Made by a program: the position numbers and the translations under genes. A DNA stretch of 64,000 bases from Actinomycetota bacterium (GTDB lineage Bacteria > Actinomycetota > Acidimicrobiia > Acidimicrobiales > Microtrichaceae): the NCBI GenBank assembly GCA_016703525.1, contig JADJBW010000011.1, positions 1-64,000 of the forward strand, read 5' to 3'. Shown here piece by piece: positions 1 through 7,209 of the stretch. The stretch's first letter is position 1; each line of letters begins with the position of its first letter. The notes under the pieces were generated by a model, which saw only the letters and a program-made list of their open reading frames with translations, was not told the origin of the DNA and did not search any database.

Positions 1-2
1 TG

Positions 3-884
3 GGCGTGCGGCTCGACGCCGAGCGGGCCGTCGCCGCATGCGTGGGCACCAAGGAGTTCGTCGGCGGAGCCCCGCACCTGCTGCGGTTGAGGACGCCGGA
101 CCGCGACACGGTGCTGTACCCGGCCGTCTCGTACCCGACCTACGCGATGGGCGCTGAACTCGCCGGGTGCCGGGCGGTGCCCGTTTCGGTGCGGGCCGAT
201 TGGACGATCGACCTCGACTCGATCGATCCGGCCGATGCCGGTCGTGCGCTCTGCCTGTGGGTCAACACGCCGGGCAACCCGGCCGGTGGCCTCGACGACC
301 TGGCAGCCGCTGCCGAGTGGGGTCGCAGCCGCGGCGTGCCGGTGCTGAGCGATGAGTGCTACGTGGAGTTCACGTGGGACCGTCCGCGTGCCTCGATCCT
401 TCAGCACGGAAGCTCGGGTGTGGTTGCTGTCCATTCGCTCTCGAAGCGTTCGAATCTCGCCGGCGCGCGGGCCGGCTTCTACGCCGGCGATCCGGAGTTG
501 GTCGGCTACCTCCGCGAGGTACGCAAGCATCTCGGGCTGATGGTGCCGGGTCCGGTCCAGGACGCGGCGATCGCCGCCTGGTCCGACGATGAACACGTCG
601 AGGTGCAGCGCGATCGCTATCGGTCACGACTCGTTCGGCTCCGCTCGCAGCTCGGCCGACTCGGGTGGGCGTGCGACCTCCCCGCCGGCGGGTTCTACCT
701 CTGGGTCGACGCTCGAGGCGACGCGTGGGGGTTGGCCGGCGAGCTCGCGGCCAAGGTCGGGTTGGTATCGAGCCCGGGCGAGTTCTACGGCCCGGCGGGG
801 TCCGGCCTGGTTCGGATCGCTGCCGTGCAGCCCGATTCGGCGCTCGACCTGATCGATGAGCGGCTCGACCGTCTGGGGGTGTGA
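3..884 (+). CDS. dapC: Succinyldiaminopimelate aminotransferase, 5' end cut by window
   Basis: PLP-dependent class I/II aminotransferase that transfers an amino group to N-succinyl-2-amino-6-ketopimelate in the succinylase branch of lysine/meso-DAP synthesis. The reading frame is open to the window edge, so the true start lies upstream and the GTG at 6 is internal. The motif NTPGNPAGG, the SDECY segment (cofactor-binding Asp) and SLSKRSNLAGAR, with the PLP lysine codon at 444-446, identify the fold. The actinobacterial DapC assignment rests on the adjacent dapE and nearby dapD. The stop overlaps the dapE GTG by 4 bases, implying one transcript. Another aminotransferase of fold type I cannot be excluded from sequence alone. 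Confidence 0.85.
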   Translation, partial: GVRLDAERAVAACVGTKEFVGGAPHLLRLRTPDRDTVLYPAVSYPTYAMGAELAGCRAVPVSVRADWTIDLDSIDPADAGRALCLWVNTPGNPAGGLDDLAAAAEWGRSRGVPVLSDECYVEFTWDRPRASILQHGSSGVVAVHSLSKRSNLAGARAGFYAGDPELVGYLREVRKHLGLMVPGPVQDAAIAAWSDDEHVEVQRDRYRSRLVRLRSQLGRLGWACDLPAGGFYLWVDARGDAWGLAGELAAKVGLVSSPGEFYGPAGSGLVRIAAVQPDSALDLIDERLDRLGV

Positions 885-2013
885 TCGTGGCGAACTTCGT
901 TGCTGCCGGCGCAGCCGTCGACCTGCTGGAGCTCACCCGTGCGCTCGTCGATGTCGAGTCGGTGAGCTACGCCGAGGGCGGGCTGGCCGACCGCATCGAG
1001 GCCGACCTGCGTGCGCTCCCGCACCTGTCGGTCACCCGGGTTGGAGACAACGTTGTGGCGCGGACGGTGGGGGACCGGTCGACCCGGCTGATCCTCGCCG
1101 GCCACACCGATACCGTGCCCGTGAATCGCAACTTTCCCGCGACGCTCGACGGCGACGTGGTGCACGGTGTGGGGACGGCCGACATGAAGGGCGGGCTCGC
1201 GGTGATAGTGCTTTCGCGTCGGCGGTGAGCCATTCGCTGGCTCCGATCGAGCTGACCTACGTCTTCTACGCACGCGAGGAGGTGCGCGCGGCCGACAGCG
1301 GTCTCGGTGAGCTGTTCGAGGCCCGGCCCGAGTTGTTGCGCGGCGACCTGGCGATTCTCGGGGAGCCGACTGCGGCGCAGATCGAGGCCGGCTGTCAGGG
1401 GACGCTGCGACTCGAGATCGTGCTGCGCGGCGCCCGGGCGCACAGTGCGCGGCCGTGGACAGGACGCAACGCAATCCACCGATCGGCGGCTGTCATCGAG
1501 GCGATAGCGCTCGCCGGCGAGCGGCGGCCCGTGCTCGACGGTTGCGAATTTCGCGAGTCCACGCAGGTTGTCGGCATCGACGGCGGCGTGGCCCCCAACG
1601 TGGTTCCCGACGAGGTGACCGTGGTCGTTGGACACCGGTTCGCGCCCGACCGAGACGCCACCGAAGCCGAGCGGTGGTTGCGCTCGCTCGTCGAGCCGCA
1701 CCTCGAGGACGGAGACGACCTGGCCGTGGTCGACGTGGCGCCCGCGGCGCAACCCGCCGTCCGTCACCCGCTGGTGCGGCGGCTCATCGAGCACCACGGG
1801 CTCCGCGTGAGTTCGAAGCTCGGATGGACCGATGTTGCCCGCTTCAGCGCTGCCGGCGTGCCGGCGATCAACCTCGGCCCAGGCGATCCCCTGCTCGCGC
1901 ACACGCGCGACGAGCACGTGACCCGAGCGCAGTTGGACGCGACGTGGTCGGCGATCGACGATCTCATTCGCTCCGCAGCAACATCGCCCCGACCGGACGG
2001 GTCCGCCCACTAA
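881..2013 (+). CDS. dapE: Succinyl-diaminopimelate desuccinylase, frameshift near 1205
   Basis: M20-family zinc peptidase relative that hydrolyses N-succinyl-LL-DAP to LL-DAP and succinate. The first part, from GTG 881 (GTG 887 is an alternative), carries the metal motif HTDTVP and the GTADMKGG segment. The rest, from about 1210, continues in the -1 frame with YVFYAREEV, the GEPT motif and the dimerisation domain (GCQGTLR, HSARPW), ending in the typical C-terminal region. A single missing base near 1200-1210 restores about 375 residues. Both halves are full-quality homologous sequence and the gene is normally essential for DAP synthesis. A sequencing indel is therefore more likely than a pseudogene. 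Confidence 0.85.
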
Positions 2014-2045
2014 CCTGTCGGCGTTTCCGAGCGTCAGGAGTTCCG

Positions 2046-3065
2046 ATGGCATCGAACCCCAAAGTGAAGCCGTCGGTTGCCGGCATCTGGATCGGCATCC
2101 TTCTCATGCTGCTGGGTATGGGCAGCTGCGTCGGCGGGCCCGTCCTCGGCGTGTACAGCCTCGTGAGTCAGCTCTCCGACGCCGACCGGTATCCCGTCGG
2201 GACGCCGCAGTCGTTCACGTTCGAGGACTCGGCCGCCGGGATGATCTTCGGCATCGCCGCCACAGGGACCGACGCCGCCCAGGTCGACGTCACGCTCACG
2301 AACGACTCGACCGGAGATGTGGTTGTCCTCGAGGACTCGACGAACCTCACGGGCGAGAGTGGCACGGATAACGGCGAGGCGTACGAGTTCGTCGGCGCCT
2401 TCGGTGATGCGCCTTCCGGGACCTACACGATGCAGTCGTCCGGGCCGGCGGGCGCAGAGGTCGTGTTGTTGAACATCTCGCCGAGTTCGTTGGTGACCAA
2501 GATCGTCGGCGGCATCGGTGTGGGTGCACTCCTCGGGCTGATCGGGCTCATCGTGCTCATCGTGACGGCGACGCGGCGCTCGAAGGCGAAGAAGGCGGCG
2601 CGGGCGTTCGTGCCGATTCCGGCCCCCGTGCCGGCGAGCGGCCCCCCGGTCGGCTATCCGCAGCCTCCGGGCGCGGCCGCACCGGCGGCGTATCCGCCGC
2701 AGTCCGCCTATCCGCCGCCTCCATCCGCGGGCGCGCCCTACCCGCCTGCCGCCCCGGCAGCGCCCCCGACCTATCCGCCGGCTCCGTCCGCGTCGGCTCC
2801 GTCTGGCTATCCGCCGCCTCCGTCCGCGCCGGGCACGGCGCCTTCGGGGCCAGCCGTCGGCCCGCCGCCCATCCCGCCGCCGCCCGCGCCGGTCGCGCCG
2901 TCGGTGCCGGATCCGTCCGGGTTCCCGCCGCCGCCCGCGCCCGTTGCTCCGTCGGTGCAGGATCCGTCGGGGTTCCCGCCGCCGCCTGCGCCGGATGAGT
3001 TGTCGACCGCAGTGCCGCCGCCCCCTCCGCCGTCGGACGCGCCACCGCCACCGCCCCCGGTCTGA
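2046..3065 (+). CDS. Membrane protein with Pro-rich cytoplasmic tail
   Basis: A 339-residue protein I do not recognise as a named family. ATG 2046 follows a CAGGAG ribosome site. An N-terminal hydrophobic helix (about residues 11-32) is followed by a roughly 100-residue external domain rich in Thr/Asp/Ser. A second hydrophobic helix (about residues 155-177) follows, then a basic stop-transfer (RRSKAKKA). The remaining ~150 residues are a low-complexity tail of PPP, YPP and PSA repeats. Two-helix proteins with proline-rich cytosolic tails are frequent in actinobacteria. No enzymatic motif is visible. Confidence 0.7.
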   Translation: MASNPKVKPSVAGIWIGILLMLLGMGSCVGGPVLGVYSLVSQLSDADRYPVGTPQSFTFEDSAAGMIFGIAATGTDAAQVDVTLTNDSTGDVVVLEDSTNLTGESGTDNGEAYEFVGAFGDAPSGTYTMQSSGPAGAEVVLLNISPSSLVTKIVGGIGVGALLGLIGLIVLIVTATRRSKAKKAARAFVPIPAPVPASGPPVGYPQPPGAAAPAAYPPQSAYPPPPSAGAPYPPAAPAAPPTYPPAPSASAPSGYPPPPSAPGTAPSGPAVGPPPIPPPPAPVAPSVPDPSGFPPPPAPVAPSVQDPSGFPPPPAPDELSTAVPPPPPPSDAPPPPPPV

Positions 3066-3225
3066 TCGGCGGCGGTCGAGCCGCCTACCTTGCCGGTCGC
3101 GTCGCGTTGCTGGCAGCGCGCATCTCGCGAGCTCGGCGTGAGCGGGTGAGCGGAGGCTGTCCGGTGGCAGGCGCCGCCTCCTAGTGTGGCGGCCGCCTGT
3201 GTGCCGACAGCAGAGGAGCTCACTC
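3066..3225. other. Intergenic, dapD leader
   Basis: About 160 bases without an open gene. It holds the dapD ribosome site (GAGGAG near 3213-3218) and presumably its promoter. I see no convincing -35/-10 pair or hairpin. Confidence 0.4.
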
Positions 3226-4365
3226 GTGGCACGAACCCTTGACGATTTCCGTACCCACGTCGCGGCCCTCATCTCCCGCCCGGCCTGGCGGCCGCCGGCG
3301 GCCTACGCGATCGGCATCGCGACGTATTCGAACCGCGGTGACGGCTGCAAGGTTCTCGACGTTCGGTACCCGGTGATCAACGCCGGCGAGAACGCCGGGT
3401 TCGCGGCGCTGATCACCGAACTGGTCGGTGGCGACGGGTCGACGGGCGTGGTCGAGCTGTCCGACGCGGTGCTCGACGAGGCGCTCGACTGGCTCGCTCC
3501 CGTGCTCGCCGACGCGGGGGAGCACCCGAACGCACGCCTGGTGCCCGTCCTCCGTCGATGCCGCTCGGGTTCGGCGGTCGACGCGCCTGCGCGTCGGGTG
3601 CCGGTGCTGGCGGTGATCGCATCGCTGGCAGACGCGCCGACCAGCGCCGAGGACGTCTTCCTTCGTCTGCATCTGCTGTCGGCGCGTCGGGTCGCTCCCC
3701 ACGGATGCAATCTCGATGGCCTCTTCGGGTTGTTGAACAACGTGGTGTGGACCGATCGGGGCCCGTTCGATCCGGACGGTTTCGCTATGGCCCAGGCCGA
3801 ACTCGCTGCAGCCGGCGAACACGTGTCGGTTCGGTCGGTGGACAAGTTCCCGCCGATGCTCGACTACGTGGTGCCGGAGGGCGTTCGCGTGGCGGATGCG
3901 TCGCGGGTGCGGCTCGGTGCCCATCTCGCCGCGGGCACCACCGTCATGCACGAGGGATTCGTCAATTTCACTGCGGGAACGCTCGGTGCGGCGATGGTTG
4001 AAGGTCGGATTTCCGCCGGCGTTGTCGTCGGCGACCAGTCCGACATCGGCGGCGGCTCCTCGATCATGGGCACCCTGTCGGGCGGCGGGAAGGAGCAGAT
4101 CTCCATCGGCCGCCGATGTCTTCTCGGTGCGAACGGCGGGATCGGCATCTCGCTCGGCGACGACTGCGTGGTCGAGGCCGGCTTGTACGTGACAGCGGGC
4201 ACCATCGTTCGGCTCCCGGGCGGCGAGACACGCAAGGCCCGCGAGTTGAGCGGCACGCCGGGGCTGCTCTTTCGGCGCAATTCCACCGACGGTGCCGTCG
4301 AGGCGCTGCCGCGCGGCGAGACCTGGCAGGAAGGCCTGAACTCGGCCCTCCACTCCAACGGCTGA
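3226..4365 (+). CDS. dapD: Tetrahydrodipicolinate N-succinyltransferase
   Basis: Left-handed beta-helix (hexapeptide) acyltransferase that succinylates tetrahydrodipicolinate using succinyl-CoA, the first committed step of the pathway that dapC and dapE continue. GTG 3226 was chosen because GAGGAG precedes it and the product starts MARTLDDFR. The C-terminal half shows the hexapeptide region with VMHEGFVNF, SAGVVVGDQSDIGGGSSIMGT and GKEQISIG, typical of the actinobacterial DapD subgroup, which is longer than the E. coli enzyme. 379 residues. It is separated from dapE by the proline-rich membrane gene, so the three dap genes form a loose cluster. Confidence 0.92.
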   Translation: MARTLDDFRTHVAALISRPAWRPPAAYAIGIATYSNRGDGCKVLDVRYPVINAGENAGFAALITELVGGDGSTGVVELSDAVLDEALDWLAPVLADAGEHPNARLVPVLRRCRSGSAVDAPARRVPVLAVIASLADAPTSAEDVFLRLHLLSARRVAPHGCNLDGLFGLLNNVVWTDRGPFDPDGFAMAQAELAAAGEHVSVRSVDKFPPMLDYVVPEGVRVADASRVRLGAHLAAGTTVMHEGFVNFTAGTLGAAMVEGRISAGVVVGDQSDIGGGSSIMGTLSGGGKEQISIGRRCLLGANGGIGISLGDDCVVEAGLYVTAGTIVRLPGGETRKARELSGTPGLLFRRNSTDGAVEALPRGETWQEGLNSALHSNG

Positions 4366-4378
4366 TACCGGCGTGCGT

Positions 4379-4407
4379 CGCGCCGGCCGCGCCGGCCGGC
4401 GCGACCG
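4379..4407. terminator. Bidirectional terminator between dapD and lexA
   Basis: Perfect 12-bp inverted repeat (arms 4379-4390 and 4396-4407, loop 5) lying between the convergent stops of dapD and lexA. It has no clear U tract, as is common in high-GC actinobacteria. Confidence 0.65.
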
Positions 4408-4409
4408 GT

Positions 4410-5123
4410 TCAGAGCTTGCGCAACACCGTGACCACTCGGCCGTAAACCGTCACGTCGTCGGCGGCGAACGTCATGGGCGACAGATCGGGGTTCGCCGGC
4501 TCGAGAACGACCTCGGCCCCGGCCGGACGATAGATCTTGACGGTCGCCTCGTTGCCCGGGATGCCCGCGACGATGATGTCGCCCGGATCGGCGGTCGGCT
4601 GGCGACGCACGACGACGTAGTCGCGGTCGAAGATGCCGGCGCGGATCATCGATTCGCCCCGTACCCGGAGCATGAACAGGTCGCCGTCGCCGGTGAACTG
4701 CTGGGGGAGGGGCATGAGCTCCTCGACGTCCTGGTTGGCGAGCACGCCCGTGCCCGCGGCCACGTCGCCGAGCAAGGGCACGTGACGCACCGGCGCTCGG
4801 TCGCCGGTGACGCCGGACTGCGGATCGAACCGCACCTCCATCGCGCGCGGCTTGGTGTTCTCGCGCTTGAGATACCCCATGCGCTGCAGCCGGGAGAGGT
4901 GGGCGTGGACGGTGGACGGCGACGTCAGCCCAACGGCGGCGCAGATCTCGCGGACCGACGGCGGGTACCCGCGAGTCGAGACCGTCTCTTCGATGTAGTT
5001 GAGCACTGAGCGCTGCCGATCGGTGAGGGGCTCACGCTCGCCGTGCACTTCCTGGGGGATGCCACGTTGACGGCGGACCCGTCCACCCGCCGCATCGCCT
5101 GCGCCCGCATCGTTCTTGGACAT
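4410..5123 (-). CDS. lexA: LexA repressor, SOS response
   Basis: Transcriptional repressor of the SOS regulon, inactivated by RecA-stimulated self-cleavage. 237 residues. The N-terminal winged helix-turn-helix (about residues 33-95; TDRQRSVLNYIEE, YPPSVREICAAVGL) is followed by the cleavage site Ala-Gly in DVAAGTG (about residue 123). The S24 peptidase dyad is a Ser in RGESMIRAGI (about 158) and a Lys in EATVKIYRP (about 195). ATG 5123 is preceded by GAGGAG. It is divergent from the LysM gene at 5350 with SOS boxes between them, so it is probably autoregulated. Confidence 0.96.
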   Translation of the reverse strand: MSKNDAGAGDAAGGRVRRQRGIPQEVHGEREPLTDRQRSVLNYIEETVSTRGYPPSVREICAAVGLTSPSTVHAHLSRLQRMGYLKRENTKPRAMEVRFDPQSGVTGDRAPVRHVPLLGDVAAGTGVLANQDVEELMPLPQQFTGDGDLFMLRVRGESMIRAGIFDRDYVVVRRQPTADPGDIIVAGIPGNEATVKIYRPAGAEVVLEPANPDLSPMTFAADDVTVYGRVVTVLRKL

Positions 5124-5197
5124 GGCTACTCCTCTTGTGGTTGACCCACGCCGTCGCCGGTTCGTTGCTGTTCGCCTGACGCGGCGAACTGATGTTC

Positions 5198-5203
5198 ATC
5201 ATA
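5198..5203 (-). promoter_or_regulatory. lexA -10 element
   Basis: On the minus strand this reads TATGAT, a near-consensus -10 placed about 75 bases before the lexA ATG, in the only AT-rich stretch of the divergent region. A good -35 is not obvious, so the promoter is inferred. Confidence 0.45.
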
Positions 5204-5261
5204 GCACATCACCACAAACGCCTGTTCGTGCTTGACGGCGGCTCGTCGAGCTGGTTCACTG

Positions 5262-5290
5262 CGAACGATCGTTCGACGAACGAAGGTTCG
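5262..5290. promoter_or_regulatory. Two LexA operators (SOS boxes) in tandem
   Basis: CGAACGATCGTTCG at 5262-5275 is a perfect palindrome of the actinobacterial/Gram-positive SOS consensus CGAAC-N4-GTTCG. CGAACGAAGGTTCG at 5277-5290 is a second full site on the next helical turn. A weaker half-spaced CGAA..TTCG follows at 5292-5301. They sit between divergent lexA and the LysM gene and probably control both. Confidence 0.9.
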
Positions 5291-5349
5291 TCGAAGGTTC
5301 GTTCGATCCCTCGGCTTCACTGTCGGTGCCTCACAGGAGACTTCACCCC

Positions 5350-5768
5350 ATGGCAGCTCCCGTTCTTCCTCGCTCGTTCTCCTCCCGCCCCGACCCGGCG
5401 GCCACTCTGGCTCGGGCGCGCCGCACCTCCGCCTGATCCAGGGCGGTCGGTCCGAGGCCGCCCTGCATCGCCGCCGCGTGTACCGCAGGCGACGCATCGC
5501 CGTTGCGGTCACCCTGTTCGTCGTTGCTGCGCTGGTCGCCCTCGGCGCAGCGTGGGCCGGAAGCGCTCCGGCGGCGAACAGCGGGGCTGGCCCGGCGGCT
5601 ACGACCGTCCATCGGGTTCGGTCCGGCGAGACCATGTGGGACATCGCTCGCGAGGTCGCTCCCGGAGCTGACGTGCGGGCGGCGGTTGCCGAACTGGCCG
5701 CAATCAACGGTCGCACCGACGTGCGAGCTGGCGACGATCTGGTGATCCCGTCGGGCCTCGGGCGCTGA
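5350..5768 (+). CDS. SOS-induced LysM protein (YneA/ChiZ/DivS type), probable frameshift
   Basis: Small membrane protein: a basic N terminus, one transmembrane helix (AVAVTLFVVAALVALG) and a C-terminal LysM domain (TVHRVRSGETMWDIA ... GDDLVIPSG) that would face peptidoglycan. LysM proteins divergent from lexA and under SOS boxes are cell-division suppressors in Bacillus (YneA), Corynebacterium (DivS) and Mycobacterium (ChiZ), and the position here is the same. ATG 5350 has AGGAG upstream, but its frame hits a stop at 5431 while the LysM part is in the -1 frame. A one-base loss near 5415-5425 would join them. Without a frameshift the start would be GTG 5478. The divisome role is inferred from context. 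Confidence 0.7.
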
Positions 5769-5769
5769 G

Positions 5770-6552
5770 TCAGCGCGTCCGAACGTGGCGAAGGTACAGG
5801 AGCCCGTCGTCATCGAGCAGCACGTGTGCGAGGGCGAAGGCATGACGCGACTCGATGTCGGCGGTGGCCACCCTGCTCGACCGTCCGCCGACGGTCGAGG
5901 GCGAGACGGTCAGATTCCACTCGTCGACCAGGTCTGCGGCTACCAGTTGTCCGAGCAGGGTCGGGCCCCCCTCGCACAGCACGACGCGGTGCCCCCGGCG
6001 GCCGAGTTCCGCCAGCAGCTCATCGGGGCGAACATCATCGCCGCCCACGGCGATCACGTCGATGGTGTCCGGGGTTGCGGCGGCGTGGATTCTCGCCGCG
6101 CCCGCTTCAGTCGTTGCGACGATCGGTCGCTCGTCGCCGATCTGGCGGTCGCGAAAGAGCGGCAGGTCGTTCGGCAGGTTGCCGGATCGGGTGACGACGC
6201 AGAGCCGTGGCGTGGGTCGCTGGGATCGAGCCGTTCGGGCGGTCGCTGCGGCGCCGGTCGGGGTGCTCGGCGGGCGGTACCGCTCGGCGCGGACCGTCGC
6301 CGCGCCCACCAGGATGACGTCGGCTCTGGCGCGCAGTGCTGCGAGCATCTGCCGATCGATCGTCGATCCGAGCCCACCCGATCGAGTCGACAGCGCGCTG
6401 GCGCCGTCGAGCGAGCCGATCATGTTGGTAAGCACCCAGGTGGGTTGGTGGTCGATCGTGTCGGTCCGCGGCTCCGCGTCAATCGATCGGGCCGCCTGCT
6501 CGACGCTGACCTCGGCCGGTGGCCCGGGAAACAACCGCAGCACGTCGGGCAC
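5770..6552 (-). CDS. RibD C-terminal/dihydrofolate reductase-like NADPH oxidoreductase
   Basis: A 260-residue protein of the RibD_C superfamily, NADPH-dependent reductases that include the riboflavin pyrimidine-ribose reductase. Landmarks are TWVLTNMIGSLDGA near residue 40, ADVILVGAATVRAERY, the nucleotide-binding segment VVLCEGGPTLLGQL and the TVSPSTVGGRS region. The deaminase half of RibD is absent. Many actinobacterial stand-alone members are annotated as pyrimidine or dihydrofolate reductase family proteins, and the substrate is not clear. GTG 6552 gives family-normal length; the frame runs open to 6822 with unlikely sequence. Its stop faces the LysM gene with one base between them. Confidence 0.72.
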   Translation of the reverse strand: MPDVLRLFPGPPAEVSVEQAARSIDAEPRTDTIDHQPTWVLTNMIGSLDGASALSTRSGGLGSTIDRQMLAALRARADVILVGAATVRAERYRPPSTPTGAAATARTARSQRPTPRLCVVTRSGNLPNDLPLFRDRQIGDERPIVATTEAGAARIHAAATPDTIDVIAVGGDDVRPDELLAELGRRGHRVVLCEGGPTLLGQLVAADLVDEWNLTVSPSTVGGRSSRVATADIESRHAFALAHVLLDDDGLLYLRHVRTR

Positions 6553-7209
6553 GCTACCGAATGCGTGGGCCGACAACGTTCGTCCGGCGGTCGCGGATCG
6601 GTTGTGGCAGCGCCGGTCGGCATTGAGCGGTGGTGCGCTCGGGGCGGCATCCACGGATTTCGCGCGATCCCTGGCTGGTCGCCTATTCACAGGGCAATCC
6701 CCAGGCGGTGGACAACGGTGGAGGACCGGGCGCGGTCGCGTGCGTCGAAAGATCACGAAAGACTTGCATGCGGCGCGCATAGAGCGCATGCCCGCGCGCG
6801 CAACGTGTCGGATGGTACGCAACGTGCAGGTTGCGGGCAGGTTGCGTGCGGGTTGTGCACAGGTTGTCCCACTTTTCCCCCACAGGCCGGAATCTCTACG
6901 CTCACTGTCGGTCGCGGCGTGCGTGGTCGGAATGGTGGCCCCATCTCGTCTGGCTGGCAGGCAGGGTGAGTCCTGGGGGCGTGTGGGTCAGTGCGTCGAC
7001 GCAGTCGGCGCGGTGCCACGGTGCCCCTCCCTGGCCATGCACGCCGCGCCGCAGCGTGTGCCGACCGGCCGCGCCAGACTGTCCGCGATCGATCTCGATC
7101 ACCGTTCGCTCACCGCCGCCCCCGCTCGGATGGGTCCGCACCACCGGCCGGAGGTGCGCACGGAGGTGACCTCGCCGGCTCGCCACTCCCCGCCATTGGA
7201 GCCCCGATC
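6553..7209. other. 657-bp non-coding leader between RibD-like gene and nrdJ
   Basis: No plausible gene is present. The stretch contains an inverted repeat (GCATGCG at 6766-6772, CGCATGC at 6785-6791), two GCAACGTG words 20 bp apart near 6800 and 6820, and the four-copy 11-bp array listed separately. It must hold the promoters for the divergent RibD-like gene and nrdJ. I looked for a cobalamin riboswitch, expected for some B12-dependent reductases, and found no B12 box. Confidence 0.6.
6829..6872 (+). repeat. Four 11-bp direct repeats starting GGTTG
   Basis: GGTTG begins at 6829, 6840, 6851 and 6862, exactly 11 bp apart: GGTTGCGGGCA, GGTTGCGTGCG, GGTTGTGCACA, GGTTGTCCCAC. One repeat per helical turn places all copies on one DNA face, as in operator or iteron arrays. 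The third and fourth copies contain TTGTGCACA and TTGTCCCAC, close to actinobacterial DnaA boxes. NrdR or DnaA binding is possible but unproven. Confidence 0.7.

Noticed and set aside
6829..6872. Replication origin (DnaA box array)
   Set aside because: Only two imperfect DnaA-like words, no AT-rich unwinding region, and no dnaA/dnaN nearby.
6900..7209. Cobalamin riboswitch before nrdJ
   Set aside because: No B12 box or CCGCNACTGT-like core could be found in the leader.
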